From the NCBI GenBank assembly GCA_011051635.1, contig DRKV01000086.1:1-27431 (forward strand): a stretch of DNA of 27,431 bases, in the 5' to 3' direction. Position 1 is the stretch's first letter. Each line of letters begins with the position of its first letter. Below the pieces are notes generated by a model. That model was not told the origin of the DNA, ran no database searches, and saw nothing but the letters and a program-made list of their open reading frames with translations. Of the stretch, positions 1 through 7,621 are shown in pieces. This stretch comes from Chloroflexota bacterium (GTDB lineage: Bacteria > Chloroflexota > Anaerolineae > Anaerolineales > DRKV01). A program made the translations under genes and the position numbers.

Positions 1-5
1 CTCAT
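1..5 (-). CDS. 5' tip of a divergent gene that leaves the window
   Basis: The minus strand shows ATG at positions 5-3, preceded by a perfect Shine-Dalgarno sequence (AAAGGAG, the complement of 13-19) at a 7-base spacing. This is as good a start signal as any in the window. Only the first codon and two further bases are visible, so nothing can be said about the product. If real, it makes 6-470 a divergent promoter region shared with the surface-protein gene. Confidence 0.4.
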
Positions 6-161
6 TGGAGGTCTCCTTTCCGGGATAAGTCTAAAGCAATTTTCCAATGATGCCCGACGGATACCCGACTGGGAGGCTCTGGAGGGCTGTTTTAGCGTTT
101 GGAGGGGCCTTATATCTGCGTTTCCGAATAGAAACCGTCTGTGTTTGCGCAAAAATAAGGT

Positions 162-182
162 CCGAAGTCTCACAGACTTCGG
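162..182. repeat. Palindrome, CCGAAGTCT family
   Basis: CCGAAGTCT (162-170), a CAC loop, then AGACTTCGG (174-182): a perfect 9-bp stem. The right flank continues as AGGTCT, matching the outer arm of the copy at 4642-4674, but the left flank does not match, so this copy is partial. No T-run follows on either strand, which argues against a terminator. It is probably a dispersed small palindromic element. Confidence 0.75.
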
Positions 183-416
183 AGGTCTCTTCTTGGGAAC
201 TCTTCTCGGCCGGGGGAGGGGAAGACTCCCGAAGTTGCTGGTTCCCCTCGCATGGCTTGAAGAGCACTTGTGAGCGGTATTCGATGGGAGGAGACCAGAT
301 GGAATATCCCTGCCGATTTTTCTGAAAATGAGCCACTCCGAATCTTGAACCTTCTTGGGCGTAATAACGACGAAGTATTGTAACCCGTAAGTCTTCAAGA
401 GACGCCGCGCATTATT

Positions 417-444
417 TTGCGGTTTGGTGGCGTCCGTGTATTTT
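417..444 (+). promoter_or_regulatory. Possible promoter of the surface-protein gene
   Basis: TTGCGG (417-422), a 16-base spacer and TATTTT (439-444) would place transcription start near 451 and give a leader of about 20 bases that includes the strong ribosome site. The match to the sigma-70 consensus is only partial, so this is a weak call. Confidence 0.25.
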
Positions 445-470
445 TGATTATTCGAGGAGGTAGTATCACA

Positions 471-3400
471 ATGAAGCAAGCGCAATCCGTTTTTTATCTT
501 TTAAGCAGACTTGTTCTTATGGGAACACTTGCTGCTTATTCTCTCTTTCCATCTTTGTTGGCCCAGGCCGCCAGCCCGGAACGGGTGCTGGATACGGATA
601 TGTCCATCACCATGAGCGATACGATTGACCCGGTCGTGACGGGGCGTCCCTTCGCTTATGCCATCACGGTGACCAACAACGGCGGAACGCTGACATCCGG
701 CGTTGTGCTGACCGACACCCTGCCGACGGAACTGGACTTCGCCTTTGCGGATGCCAGCCAGGGCGTGTGTGGTTTCTCCAGCGGCACGCTGACCTGTAAT
801 CTCGGCTCGCTGGCGGCGGGGGCTTCGGCGGTGGTGACGCTCACGGTCTCCGCCAACACTGCTGGTACGGTGAGCAACACGGCCTCGGTCAGCGCCAATG
901 ACACGGAACTCAACCCCGGGGATAACACGGTCACAGAGGATACCACCACCGAAGCCGGGACCAGCACCATTTGCTATGCCGCCGCCGATGGGGGCGACCG
1001 TCTGGTGACCGTTGACCGCGCGACCTGGGCGGGGACTATCGTCGGCGGCTTTGGCGTGGGGAATATCGAAACCATTGCCTACTGGCCGGGAACGAATACC
1101 CTCTACGCTGCCAATGCAGGTGATTTTGGGGTTGTGAATGTCTCCACCGGTGCTTACACCAGCATCGGGACCATCGGTTCCGGGGATGGCTCTCAGGGGA
1201 CGGTCACCATGGACGATGTGGATGGCCTGACCTTCGACCCCTTTACCGGGATTCTCTACGGTTCCCAGCGAGAAGGGAATGCGGATTTGTTAATCCAGAT
1301 TGACCCCTCCACCGGCGCCATTGTGCAAGATGCTTTTGGCCCCGGGGTTGATTATCGGGAAATTACCATTATCGCCGGGCTGGACGATGTGGATGACATT
1401 GCTATCTCCTCGGTGGACGGCACGATGTACGCCACGGAGAACAACAGCACGGGCGACCACATCATCATCGTGGACAAAACTACGGGCAATGCCACCGATG
1501 TCGCCCGCGTCACAGAGGCTGGTTCCGGAACGACCATTGATGACGTGGAAGGCCTGGGCTACGATGCGCTGGGGAATTTTTACGCCACCACAGGTACCGC
1601 CAGCGCGGCGGCGTACCGCAACAGTTATTACACCGTGGACCCGGCGACGGCGCAGATGACTTTGCGCAGCGACCTCTCCGGTCAGGGGACGGATTACGAG
1701 GGCACCGACTGCCTGGTGGACGGGGTCAACTCGGTTGCCGGGACCGTCTTCGAGGACCTGGATGCCGACGGTGTGCGGGATACCGGCGAAAATGGCACTT
1801 CCGGTGTGACGGTGAACCTCTACCGCGATACCAACGGCAATGGACAGGTGGACCCCGGCGAACCGCTGGTTGCCACGCAGCAGACGGATGCCAACGGGCA
1901 TTACAGTTTCACCATGGCTGCCTCCGGCGACCTGGTGATGGATATCGATACCGCCACCCTGCCCGCCAATCACTACCTGACCACGGATAACCTTGAAGCC
2001 GCCAGTTTCAGCGGGTTCGGGAACCTGGATGCCCAAAATGACTTCGGGCACGCTCCGCCGGTGACCATCGGCGACCGCATCTGGCTCGATGCCAACGGCG
2101 ACGGCGTGCAGGACAGCGACGAAGGGGGCATCGGGGATGTGGATGTCTGGCTGGACCTGGACGGTGACGGCATCCGCGATGCCGGGGAACCGGTCGCCAC
2201 CACGGATGCCAGCGGCAATTACCTCTTCGAAAACGTCCAGGCGGGCGATTACACCGTGCGGGTGGATACCTCCACCCTGCCCGCGGGTCTCACCCAAACC
2301 GGCGACCCCGATGATGTTCAGGATAACGCCCATACCCTGGGAACCTACCCCGGCAACAGTTATCTGGATGTGGATTTCGGCTATCAGGGCTTACCGGTGA
2401 CCATCGGCGATACCATCTGGAACGACCTGGACGGTGACGGCGTGCAGGATAGCGGCGAAGGCGGCATCAGCGGCGTGACTGTCTGGCTGGATATGGACGG
2501 CGACGGCGTGCGGGATGCTGACGAACCCTCCACCACCACCGATGAGAACGGGGAATACCTGTTCTCCGGGCTGCCTGCCGGGACGTACACCGTCACCGTG
2601 GACACCGGGGCGGGTTCTCCTCTCAATGGTGCCACCCAAACCTACGACCTGGACGGAACCGGCACCCCCAATACTGCCAGCGTTACCCTCGCCGCGGGCG
2701 AGACCCGCACCGACCTGGACTTCGGCTACCAGTACGCCGCCCTTTCGGTGGGCAAATCCTCCGATGCGGGCGGGACGGTCGCCCCGGGGGACACGATTAC
2801 CTACACCATCGTCGTGCGTAACAACACCGGCGCCACCCACGAGAACATCGTGGTTTCGGATACCCTGCCCGCGGGCACGACCTATGTCGCCAACAGCACG
2901 CAGGTGACCGCCCCCGCGCATGAGACCGTGCGCGACGAGTTCTCCGCGGTGGCGTACAACAACAACGACGGCACCCAAAACTGGGCTTCCAATTGGAGCG
3001 AGGAGAACGACGATGGTGACCCCGCCGCGGGAAAAATCTACATTGATAGCGGAGAATTCGTCTTTCATGGCACATCTGATACCGATGTGTTCACGGCGAC
3101 CCGCTCGGCGAATCTTTCCGGGGTCACCGCGGCAACCTTGACGTTCGACTTTCACTCCCGGGGCACTTTGGAGTCCGCAGATACCCTGGAAATCCGGGTC
3201 AACGACGGGGCTGGTTGGGTCACACTGGACCCCCTGAGCGATGACGGGGACCTGGATAACGGGGGTTACAGCCGGGATATTACCGCCTATGCCAGTGCCA
3301 GCACCCAGATTGCCTTGCGGGTGACCGGTTTTCGCCAGACGTATGAGTATCTGTACATCGATAACGTCCAGATTGCCTATGCTGTCTCGCCTGTAACCCA

Positions 3401-4622
3401 AGCCGGAAACGCCCCGCCCACCCTGGTGGCCGCGGGGGATGGCTACTCTCTGTTGGCGGGCGAGGTGATGACTGTCACCTTCCAGGTCACGGTGGATAAC
3501 CCCGTTCCCGCCGGCCTGGGCAGCATAGACAACACCGTGGAAGTTACCAGCGACCAGCAATCCAGCCCTCAGCAATCTTCCACCACGGATGATTTGCCCG
3601 ATGCCACCCTCGGCGACCGTCTCTGGTACGACACGGATGGCAACGGCGTGCAGGATGGCGGCGAGGACGGCGTTGCCGGGGTGACAGTGAACCTCTACGA
3701 CCCCGGTCCCGATGGCGTGATTGGTGGCGGCGATGACGTGCTGGTCGCTTCCACCACCACGGATTCCAACGGCAACTACACTTTCGCCGACATCCCCGCC
3801 GACCAATACTACCTGGACTTTGACCTGCCCTCCGGCTATTCTTTCACCACCCAGAATGCCGGGGGCGATGACGCCCTCGACAGCGATGTGGATGCCTCCG
3901 GGCAGACGGTCGTCTTTTCCCTCACCGCGGGAGAGACGAACAACGACTTCGACGCCGGGCTGACCAACTCCCAACTGGATTATGGCGACCTGCCGGACAG
4001 TTATAACCGCACCCTGCTGGCGGATGACGGCCCCCGCCACACCGTCGGCACTCTCACCCTCGGCCCCAATGTGGATACCGAACCCGACGGGCAGGAAAGC
4101 AATACCGCCTCGGCGGACAACTATGACGATGGCGTTACTCGCGATATGAGTGACAACTGGACCAACGGCGCAACCGTGGATATTGACCTGGACCTGCGCG
4201 GCTCCACCGCCAGCGGGCTTGCCGATGTCGGCATGTGGATTGACTGGAACAACGATGGCGTCTTTGGCGCTGGCGAGTTCTACTCCTTCTCCGGGCTGAA
4301 TGTGGGTATGGTCAACACTGTGCAAATCACCGTGCCCGATAGTTCCACCTATACCGTAGGCGATGACATCAACGTGCGTGTGCGCGCTTTTGACCCTGAC
4401 AATCTCCCTGGCGGCTCTCTGGACGGCGGCGATTACGCCGGTCCCGCCACCAACGGCGAAGTGGAAGATTATTTCTGGGAATTTGGGCCGACGGCTATCA
4501 CCCTTGAAGACTTGCAGGCGGTCTCCGGCGGAGATTGGAATACCGCTTTGCCCGTGGCATTCCTGGGCGTACTTCTGTTGACAGGAGCCGGGCTGGTGTT
4601 ACGCAAGCGCTACTTGGCCTGA
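471..4622 (+). CDS. Large secreted, membrane-anchored surface protein (DUF11, SdrD-B-like and GEVED domains)
   Basis: This 1383-aa protein is probably exported and held at the cell surface as an adhesin or envelope component. The ATG at 471 follows GAGGAGGT (455-462). A signal peptide ends near residue 33 (AQA|AS). Rough order: DUF11 repeat (44-155); a propeller-like region (166-417, with repeated LYAAN, ILYGS and MYATE blades); three SdrD-B-like beta domains (419-530, 531-640, 643-755); a second DUF11 (757-1037) that carries an inserted beta-rich region (about 819-977); a fourth SdrD-B domain (1044-1164); a GEVED domain (1169-1340, ending GEVEDYFWEF); and one transmembrane helix (1362-1378) with an RKRYLA tail. 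At least eight DxDGDGxxDxGE-type loops should bind calcium. There is no LPXTG motif. The protein is rich in Asp, Gly and Thr. Domain names are from family knowledge; the adhesin role is inference. Confidence 0.9.
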   Translation: MKQAQSVFYLLSRLVLMGTLAAYSLFPSLLAQAASPERVLDTDMSITMSDTIDPVVTGRPFAYAITVTNNGGTLTSGVVLTDTLPTELDFAFADASQGVCGFSSGTLTCNLGSLAAGASAVVTLTVSANTAGTVSNTASVSANDTELNPGDNTVTEDTTTEAGTSTICYAAADGGDRLVTVDRATWAGTIVGGFGVGNIETIAYWPGTNTLYAANAGDFGVVNVSTGAYTSIGTIGSGDGSQGTVTMDDVDGLTFDPFTGILYGSQREGNADLLIQIDPSTGAIVQDAFGPGVDYREITIIAGLDDVDDIAISSVDGTMYATENNSTGDHIIIVDKTTGNATDVARVTEAGSGTTIDDVEGLGYDALGNFYATTGTASAAAYRNSYYTVDPATAQMTLRSDLSGQGTDYEGTDCLVDGVNSVAGTVFEDLDADGVRDTGENGTSGVTVNLYRDTNGNGQVDPGEPLVATQQTDANGHYSFTMAASGDLVMDIDTATLPANHYLTTDNLEAASFSGFGNLDAQNDFGHAPPVTIGDRIWLDANGDGVQDSDEGGIGDVDVWLDLDGDGIRDAGEPVATTDASGNYLFENVQAGDYTVRVDTSTLPAGLTQTGDPDDVQDNAHTLGTYPGNSYLDVDFGYQGLPVTIGDTIWNDLDGDGVQDSGEGGISGVTVWLDMDGDGVRDADEPSTTTDENGEYLFSGLPAGTYTVTVDTGAGSPLNGATQTYDLDGTGTPNTASVTLAAGETRTDLDFGYQYAALSVGKSSDAGGTVAPGDTITYTIVVRNNTGATHENIVVSDTLPAGTTYVANSTQVTAPAHETVRDEFSAVAYNNNDGTQNWASNWSEENDDGDPAAGKIYIDSGEFVFHGTSDTDVFTATRSANLSGVTAATLTFDFHSRGTLESADTLEIRVNDGAGWVTLDPLSDDGDLDNGGYSRDITAYASASTQIALRVTGFRQTYEYLYIDNVQIAYAVSPVTQAGNAPPTLVAAGDGYSLLAGEVMTVTFQVTVDNPVPAGLGSIDNTVEVTSDQQSSPQQSSTTDDLPDATLGDRLWYDTDGNGVQDGGEDGVAGVTVNLYDPGPDGVIGGGDDVLVASTTTDSNGNYTFADIPADQYYLDFDLPSGYSFTTQNAGGDDALDSDVDASGQTVVFSLTAGETNNDFDAGLTNSQLDYGDLPDSYNRTLLADDGPRHTVGTLTLGPNVDTEPDGQESNTASADNYDDGVTRDMSDNWTNGATVDIDLDLRGSTASGLADVGMWIDWNNDGVFGAGEFYSFSGLNVGMVNTVQITVPDSSTYTVGDDINVRVRAFDPDNLPGGSLDGGDYAGPATNGEVEDYFWEFGPTAITLEDLQAVSGGDWNTALPVAFLGVLLLTGAGLVLRKRYLA

Positions 4623-4641
4623 ACGTTAGTCGACAGACGAA

Positions 4642-4674
4642 AGACCTCCGAAGTCTCCCGGACTTCGGAGGTCT
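4642..4674. repeat. Palindrome, full copy of CCGAAGTC family
   Basis: A 14-bp perfect stem (4642-4655 with 4661-4674) surrounds the loop TCCCG. The outer arms are AGACCT and AGGTCT and the core is CCGAAGTC/GACTTCGG, the same core as at 162-182. It lies 20 bases after the surface-protein stop and between converging genes. On the minus strand it is followed by only a weak T-rich stretch (TCTTTCGTCT), so it might help stop pyk transcripts. Confidence 0.85.
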
Positions 4675-4685
4675 CGCTGATGACG

Positions 4686-4723
4686 AGACCTGACGGGTTC
4701 GGAAAACCCGTCAGGTCTTTTTT
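4686..4723 (+). terminator. Intrinsic terminator of the surface-protein gene (GACGGGTT palindrome)
   Basis: A 14-bp perfect stem (4686-4699 with 4705-4718), a five-base loop CGGAA, and an uninterrupted T-run (4718-4723) make a textbook Rho-independent terminator on the plus strand. The same palindrome occurs at 11162-11195, and its right half with T-run at 6282-6301, so the terminator is also a copy of a dispersed element. Confidence 0.8.
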
Positions 4724-4738
4724 GGATGCTTTTCCCTC

Positions 4739-6172
4739 CTATTCTCGCACGGTGTGCAGGAGCGCCAGGTTGGTGGGGCGCATACTCCCCACCGGATAGC
4801 CGCAAATCAGCACCACCTGCTGGCCGGGCTGGACAGGCGTCTCAGCGACCATGGCGCTTTCCACGTGCGCCAGCATGGTCTCCATGTCCTCGGCGCGGGG
4901 GATGAGGTGGGGACGTACGCCCCACAAGAGCGCCATCTGGCGGTAAGTCTGTTCGCGGGGCGTAAAGGCCAGGATGGGCACGCCGGGGCGTTCCTTGGAC
5001 ATCAGCCGGGCTGTACGCCCGCGCACGGTGAAGATGGCAATCGCGGCCACGTTGCGGTCGTGCGCCAGTTCCCGCGCTGCTCGCGTGATGTAGACCGCGT
5101 CGTCGTAGGCATCGTCCGGCGGAGCGCCCTGCCAGTGTCCCCAGGCATCGGTGTGTTCCTCGGCCTCCCGAATGATGGAAGCCATCATCTCCACCGCCTT
5201 GACGGGATACTTGCCCACCGCCGTTTCGCCGGAGAGCATCACCGCATCCGAGCCGTCGAAGATGGCATTTGCCACGTCCGAGGCCTCGGCGCGGGTGGGG
5301 CGCGGGTTGTGTATCATCGATTCCAGCATCTGCGTGGCCGTGATGACGATTTTGGCGTGCCGGTTGGCCTCTTCGATGATGCGCTTCTGGGCGATGGGTA
5401 CGCTTTCGGGCGGCATCTCCACCCCCAGGTCGCCGCGGGCCACCATCACCCCGTCGGCGGCGTGGATGATGCCGTGCAGGTTTGCCAGCGCTTCGGGACG
5501 CTCCAGTTTGGCGATGACCGGGGTGTGGACGCGCTCCGGGGCGTACCGGCTGATAGCCTGCCGCACGCGGGCCACGTCTTCCGGGGTGCGGACGAAGGAC
5601 ATGGCGACCGCGTCTACCTCCTGGGAGAGACCGAATTTCAGGTCGGCCTCATCTTTGGATGTAAATCCGGGGATGTCGAGCGGGACCCCGGGGAGGTTGA
5701 CTCCTTTATGGGGGGTCAGCACGCCCCCCAAAAGGACGCGGGTCTCCACTTCTTTCTCCCTTACGGCGGTCACTTCCAATTCCAGCCGCCCGTCTGCCAG
5801 CAGAATCCGCCCTCCCGCATGGACGCTCTGGGGCAAGCGGGGAAAATCCACCGAGATGCGTTCCGGGGTGCCTTCCACGGATTCGGTGGTCAAAATCAAT
5901 GCCTGACCGGCCTGGAGCGTTACCTGCCCCTCCTTCAGCGTTCCGGTGCGAATTTTTGGCCCTTGCAGGTCTTGCAGAATGGCAACCGGGCGACCGAGAC
6001 GGTGCGCCAGCCTGCGGACGCGGGCGATGCGGAGGGCGTGCTGTTCGTGAGTTCCGTGGGAAAAATTCATGCGCGCCACATCCATCCCGGCTTGCAGCAT
6101 GTGGAAGAGCGTACTTTCGTCCTCGCTGGCCGGGCCGAGGGTGGCTACGATTTTTGCGCCGCGCAGGGACAT
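4739..6172 (-). CDS. pyk: Pyruvate kinase
   Basis: Cytoplasmic glycolytic enzyme transferring phosphate from phosphoenolpyruvate to ADP, giving pyruvate and ATP. At 477 aa it has the usual bacterial length and lacks the extra C-terminal domain of Bacillus pyruvate kinase. Visible landmarks: ARMNFSHG (33-40, nucleotide/phosphate-binding Arg and Asn), DLQGPKIRTG (68-77), the family signature around PVIAKLERPEAL with catalytic Lys222 and metal-binding Glu224, RGDLGVE with metal-binding Asp248, and TATQMLESM with Thr280. The B domain sits at about 75-170 and the C-terminal domain at about 350-477. The start has AAGGA nine bases upstream. It is the last gene of the minus-strand metabolic block, 138 bases after the CoA-transferase gene, a gap filled with repeats, so it may have its own promoter. 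It converges on the surface-protein gene. Confidence 0.97.
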   Translation of the reverse strand: MSLRGAKIVATLGPASEDESTLFHMLQAGMDVARMNFSHGTHEQHALRIARVRRLAHRLGRPVAILQDLQGPKIRTGTLKEGQVTLQAGQALILTTESVEGTPERISVDFPRLPQSVHAGGRILLADGRLELEVTAVREKEVETRVLLGGVLTPHKGVNLPGVPLDIPGFTSKDEADLKFGLSQEVDAVAMSFVRTPEDVARVRQAISRYAPERVHTPVIAKLERPEALANLHGIIHAADGVMVARGDLGVEMPPESVPIAQKRIIEEANRHAKIVITATQMLESMIHNPRPTRAEASDVANAIFDGSDAVMLSGETAVGKYPVKAVEMMASIIREAEEHTDAWGHWQGAPPDDAYDDAVYITRAARELAHDRNVAAIAIFTVRGRTARLMSKERPGVPILAFTPREQTYRQMALLWGVRPHLIPRAEDMETMLAHVESAMVAETPVQPGQQVVLICGYPVGSMRPTNLALLHTVRE

Positions 6173-6194
6173 GGGCGATTTTCCTTTTGAATCT

Positions 6195-6272
6195 CCCCTC
6201 TCCTTTTGGGAGAGGGGCAGGGGGTGAGGGCTTACCCCCCTCTCCTTTTGGGAGAGGGGCAGGGGGTGAGGG
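6195..6272. repeat. Two tandem copies of a 36-bp hairpin repeat
   Basis: Two identical 36-base units (6195-6230 and 6237-6272) are separated by six bases. Each contains a 9-bp stem, CCCCTCTCC and GGAGAGGGG, around TTTTG, followed by CAGGGGGTGAGGG. Similar CCCCTCTCC...GAGAGGGG elements are known to me as abundant intergenic repeats in several bacterial phyla. They lie in the gap between pyk and the CoA-transferase gene. Identity of the two copies suggests recent duplication. Confidence 0.9.
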
Positions 6273-6281
6273 AAAACGACG

Positions 6282-6301
6282 AAACCCGTCAGGTCTTTTT
6301 T
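6282..6301. repeat. Solitary right half of the GACGGGTT palindrome with T-run
   Basis: AAACCCGTCAGGTCT (6282-6296) and the following T-run and GGA match the right arm of the element at 4705-4726, but no left arm lies upstream; the tandem hairpin repeats are there instead. It cannot form the terminator hairpin. It looks like an element cut by insertion or deletion. Confidence 0.7.
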
Positions 6302-6310
6302 GGAGGGGAA

Positions 6311-7621
6311 TTACAGATACTTCAACTCTTTCGCCTTGTAGGTCAACTCGTCCCGAAAGTCGGGATGGGCGATGTTGATGAGTTCCTGCGCCCGTTGGCG
6401 GATGGTCTTGCCGTACAGGGAGGCCACGCCGTACTCTGTGACGACGTAACGCACGTGATTGCGGGTAGTGACCACCCCCGCCCCAGGCTTTAGCATGGCG
6501 GTGATGCGGCTGAAGCGCTTCCCACTGCGCGTTTGGGCTACACTGGGCAGGGCGATGATGGGTACGCCGCCCTTGGAGCGCGACGCCCCGTAGATGAAAT
6601 CCAGTTGTCCGCCTACGCCGCTGTAGAGTTTGGGACCGATACTGTCGGCGCAAACCTGGCCGGTGAGGTCCACCTCGATGGCTGAGTTGATGGCGACCAT
6701 ACGCTCGTTTTGCGCCACGGTAAAGGGGTCGTTGACGTATTCGGTGCGGTGCAGTTCAATCATCGGGTTGTCGTTCACCCACTCGTAGAGACGCTTGCTG
6801 CCCAGGATGAAACCGGCCACGATTTTGCCGGGGTGGAGGGTCTTGCGCGCTCCGGTCAGAACCCCGGCTTCGACCAGGTCAATCACCCCGTCGGAGAAGA
6901 GTTCGGTGTGGACGCCGAGGTCTTTCTTGTCGTAGAGGTATTTCAGCACCGCGTCGGGCACCGCTCCGATGCCCATTTGCATCGTCGCCCCGTCGGGAAT
7001 CAGGTCGGCGATGAAACCGGCAATCTTCTGGGTGACTTCGTCGTTCCCTTTGCCGCCCATGACCATTTCGGGCAGGTCGTAGTTGACCGGCACGATGTAA
7101 TCCAGACGGCTGGCGTGAATGAAAGAATCGCCCAGGGTGCGGGGCATTTTCTCGTTGATTTCGGCGATGATGACTTTGGCCGATTCTGCCGGGCTTTTCG
7201 TCAGGCCGTTTTCCACACCGAAACTGCAAAAGCCATGCTCGTCGGGGGGCGAGAGATGCACCAGGGCGACATCCAGCGGCAGGTGGCCTTCCTTGAACAG
7301 GAGAGGGAACTCCGAGAGGAAGACGGGCGTGAAATCGGCGCGGCCTTCCTGCACCGCTTTGCGGATGTTGGCGCTGATGAACATGGTGTTGACCCGCAGA
7401 TGGCCTTCCATTTCGGGGGCGACGTAATCCGCCGGGCCGATGGTCAGGGCCTGGTCAATTTCCACGTCTTCCAGTTCAGGAGCGCGGGCCACCAGGGCTT
7501 TCAGCAGTTGCTGGGGGGTGGAGCAGTTGCCCGTCAGGAAGACGCGCTGGTGGGATTGGATGACCTGGACGGCCTCCTCGGCGGTGACGACCTTGTTGCG
7601 GTATTGGTTGACCCAACTCAT
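6311..7621 (-). CDS. Acetyl-CoA hydrolase/transferase family protein, probable butyrate- or 4-hydroxybutyrate-type CoA-transferase
   Basis: This 436-aa protein should move CoA between a short acyl-CoA and a free acid such as acetate in the cytoplasm, through a glutamyl-CoA thioester. The family's catalytic Glu is visible as Glu240 in GVHTELFSDG, after MQMGIGAVPDAVL (214-226). The CoA-site loop GVGGQLDFIYGAS is at 335-347. Length and both motifs fit the 4-hydroxybutyrate CoA-transferase/butyryl-CoA:acetate CoA-transferase branch; the exact substrate cannot be read from sequence. The ATG at 7621 overlaps the ald stop (ATGA, 7618-7621), and its strong AGGAGGG site (7629-7635) lies inside ald, so the two are cotranscribed and probably translationally coupled. 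Pairing with alanine dehydrogenase suggests amino-acid fermentation. A CoA-hydrolase activity is the main alternative. Confidence 0.88.
   Translation of the reverse strand: MSWVNQYRNKVVTAEEAVQVIQSHQRVFLTGNCSTPQQLLKALVARAPELEDVEIDQALTIGPADYVAPEMEGHLRVNTMFISANIRKAVQEGRADFTPVFLSEFPLLFKEGHLPLDVALVHLSPPDEHGFCSFGVENGLTKSPAESAKVIIAEINEKMPRTLGDSFIHASRLDYIVPVNYDLPEMVMGGKGNDEVTQKIAGFIADLIPDGATMQMGIGAVPDAVLKYLYDKKDLGVHTELFSDGVIDLVEAGVLTGARKTLHPGKIVAGFILGSKRLYEWVNDNPMIELHRTEYVNDPFTVAQNERMVAINSAIEVDLTGQVCADSIGPKLYSGVGGQLDFIYGASRSKGGVPIIALPSVAQTRSGKRFSRITAMLKPGAGVVTTRNHVRYVVTEYGVASLYGKTIRQRAQELINIAHPDFRDELTYKAKELKYL

Larger units (their letters stand above)
6..470. other. Intergenic region between divergent genes
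   Basis: No convincing gene lies in this 465-base stretch. Two overlapping open frames, one on each strand, have no ribosome site and read through a palindrome. The region holds an imperfect copy of the CCGAAGTCT palindrome at 162-182, a solitary related fragment near 226-237, and a possible weak plus-strand promoter near 417-444. I see no riboswitch or RNA gene that I recognise. Confidence 0.6.

Noticed and set aside
31..336. Small open frames on both strands (31-336 minus, 47-325 plus)
   Set aside because: Neither has a ribosome site, both read through the 162-182 palindrome, and the peptides have no recognisable domain or sensible composition. They overlap each other almost fully.
417..470. 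Longer N-terminus of the surface protein starting at TTG 417
   Set aside because: The ATG at 471 has GAGGAGGT at good spacing and begins directly with a signal peptide; the extra 18 residues would sit in front of it.
6..470. Cyclic-di-GMP or other riboswitch before the surface-protein gene
   Set aside because: I looked for conserved riboswitch cores, including the GEMM pattern, and found none; only weak promoter-like words and small palindromes are there.
1290..4325. Long minus-strand frames opposite the surface-protein gene (347 and 644 aa)
   Set aside because: They are shadows caused by GC-rich codon bias; their translations are rich in Gly, Val, His and Ile with no domain, and the plus strand has clear repeats and a signal peptide.
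4754..6190. 478-aa plus-strand frame opposite pyk
   Set aside because: Pyruvate kinase on the minus strand has every catalytic motif. The opposite frame has a His/Gly/Asp-rich composition typical of antisense translations.
6195..6272. Tandem 36-bp repeats as a CRISPR fragment
   Set aside because: The spacer is only six bases, there are just two units, each unit is a hairpin of a dispersed repeat type, and no cas gene is near.
6282..6301. T-run after AGGTCT as a terminator
   Set aside because: The pairing left arm is missing, so no stem can form, and both neighbouring genes are transcribed from the other strand.
5706..6653. 315-aa minus-strand frame spanning the pyk start, the tandem repeats and the CoA-transferase end
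   Set aside because: It crosses two real genes in the wrong frame. The proline-rich repeated peptide in its middle is just the translated 36-bp DNA repeat, a common false gene signal.
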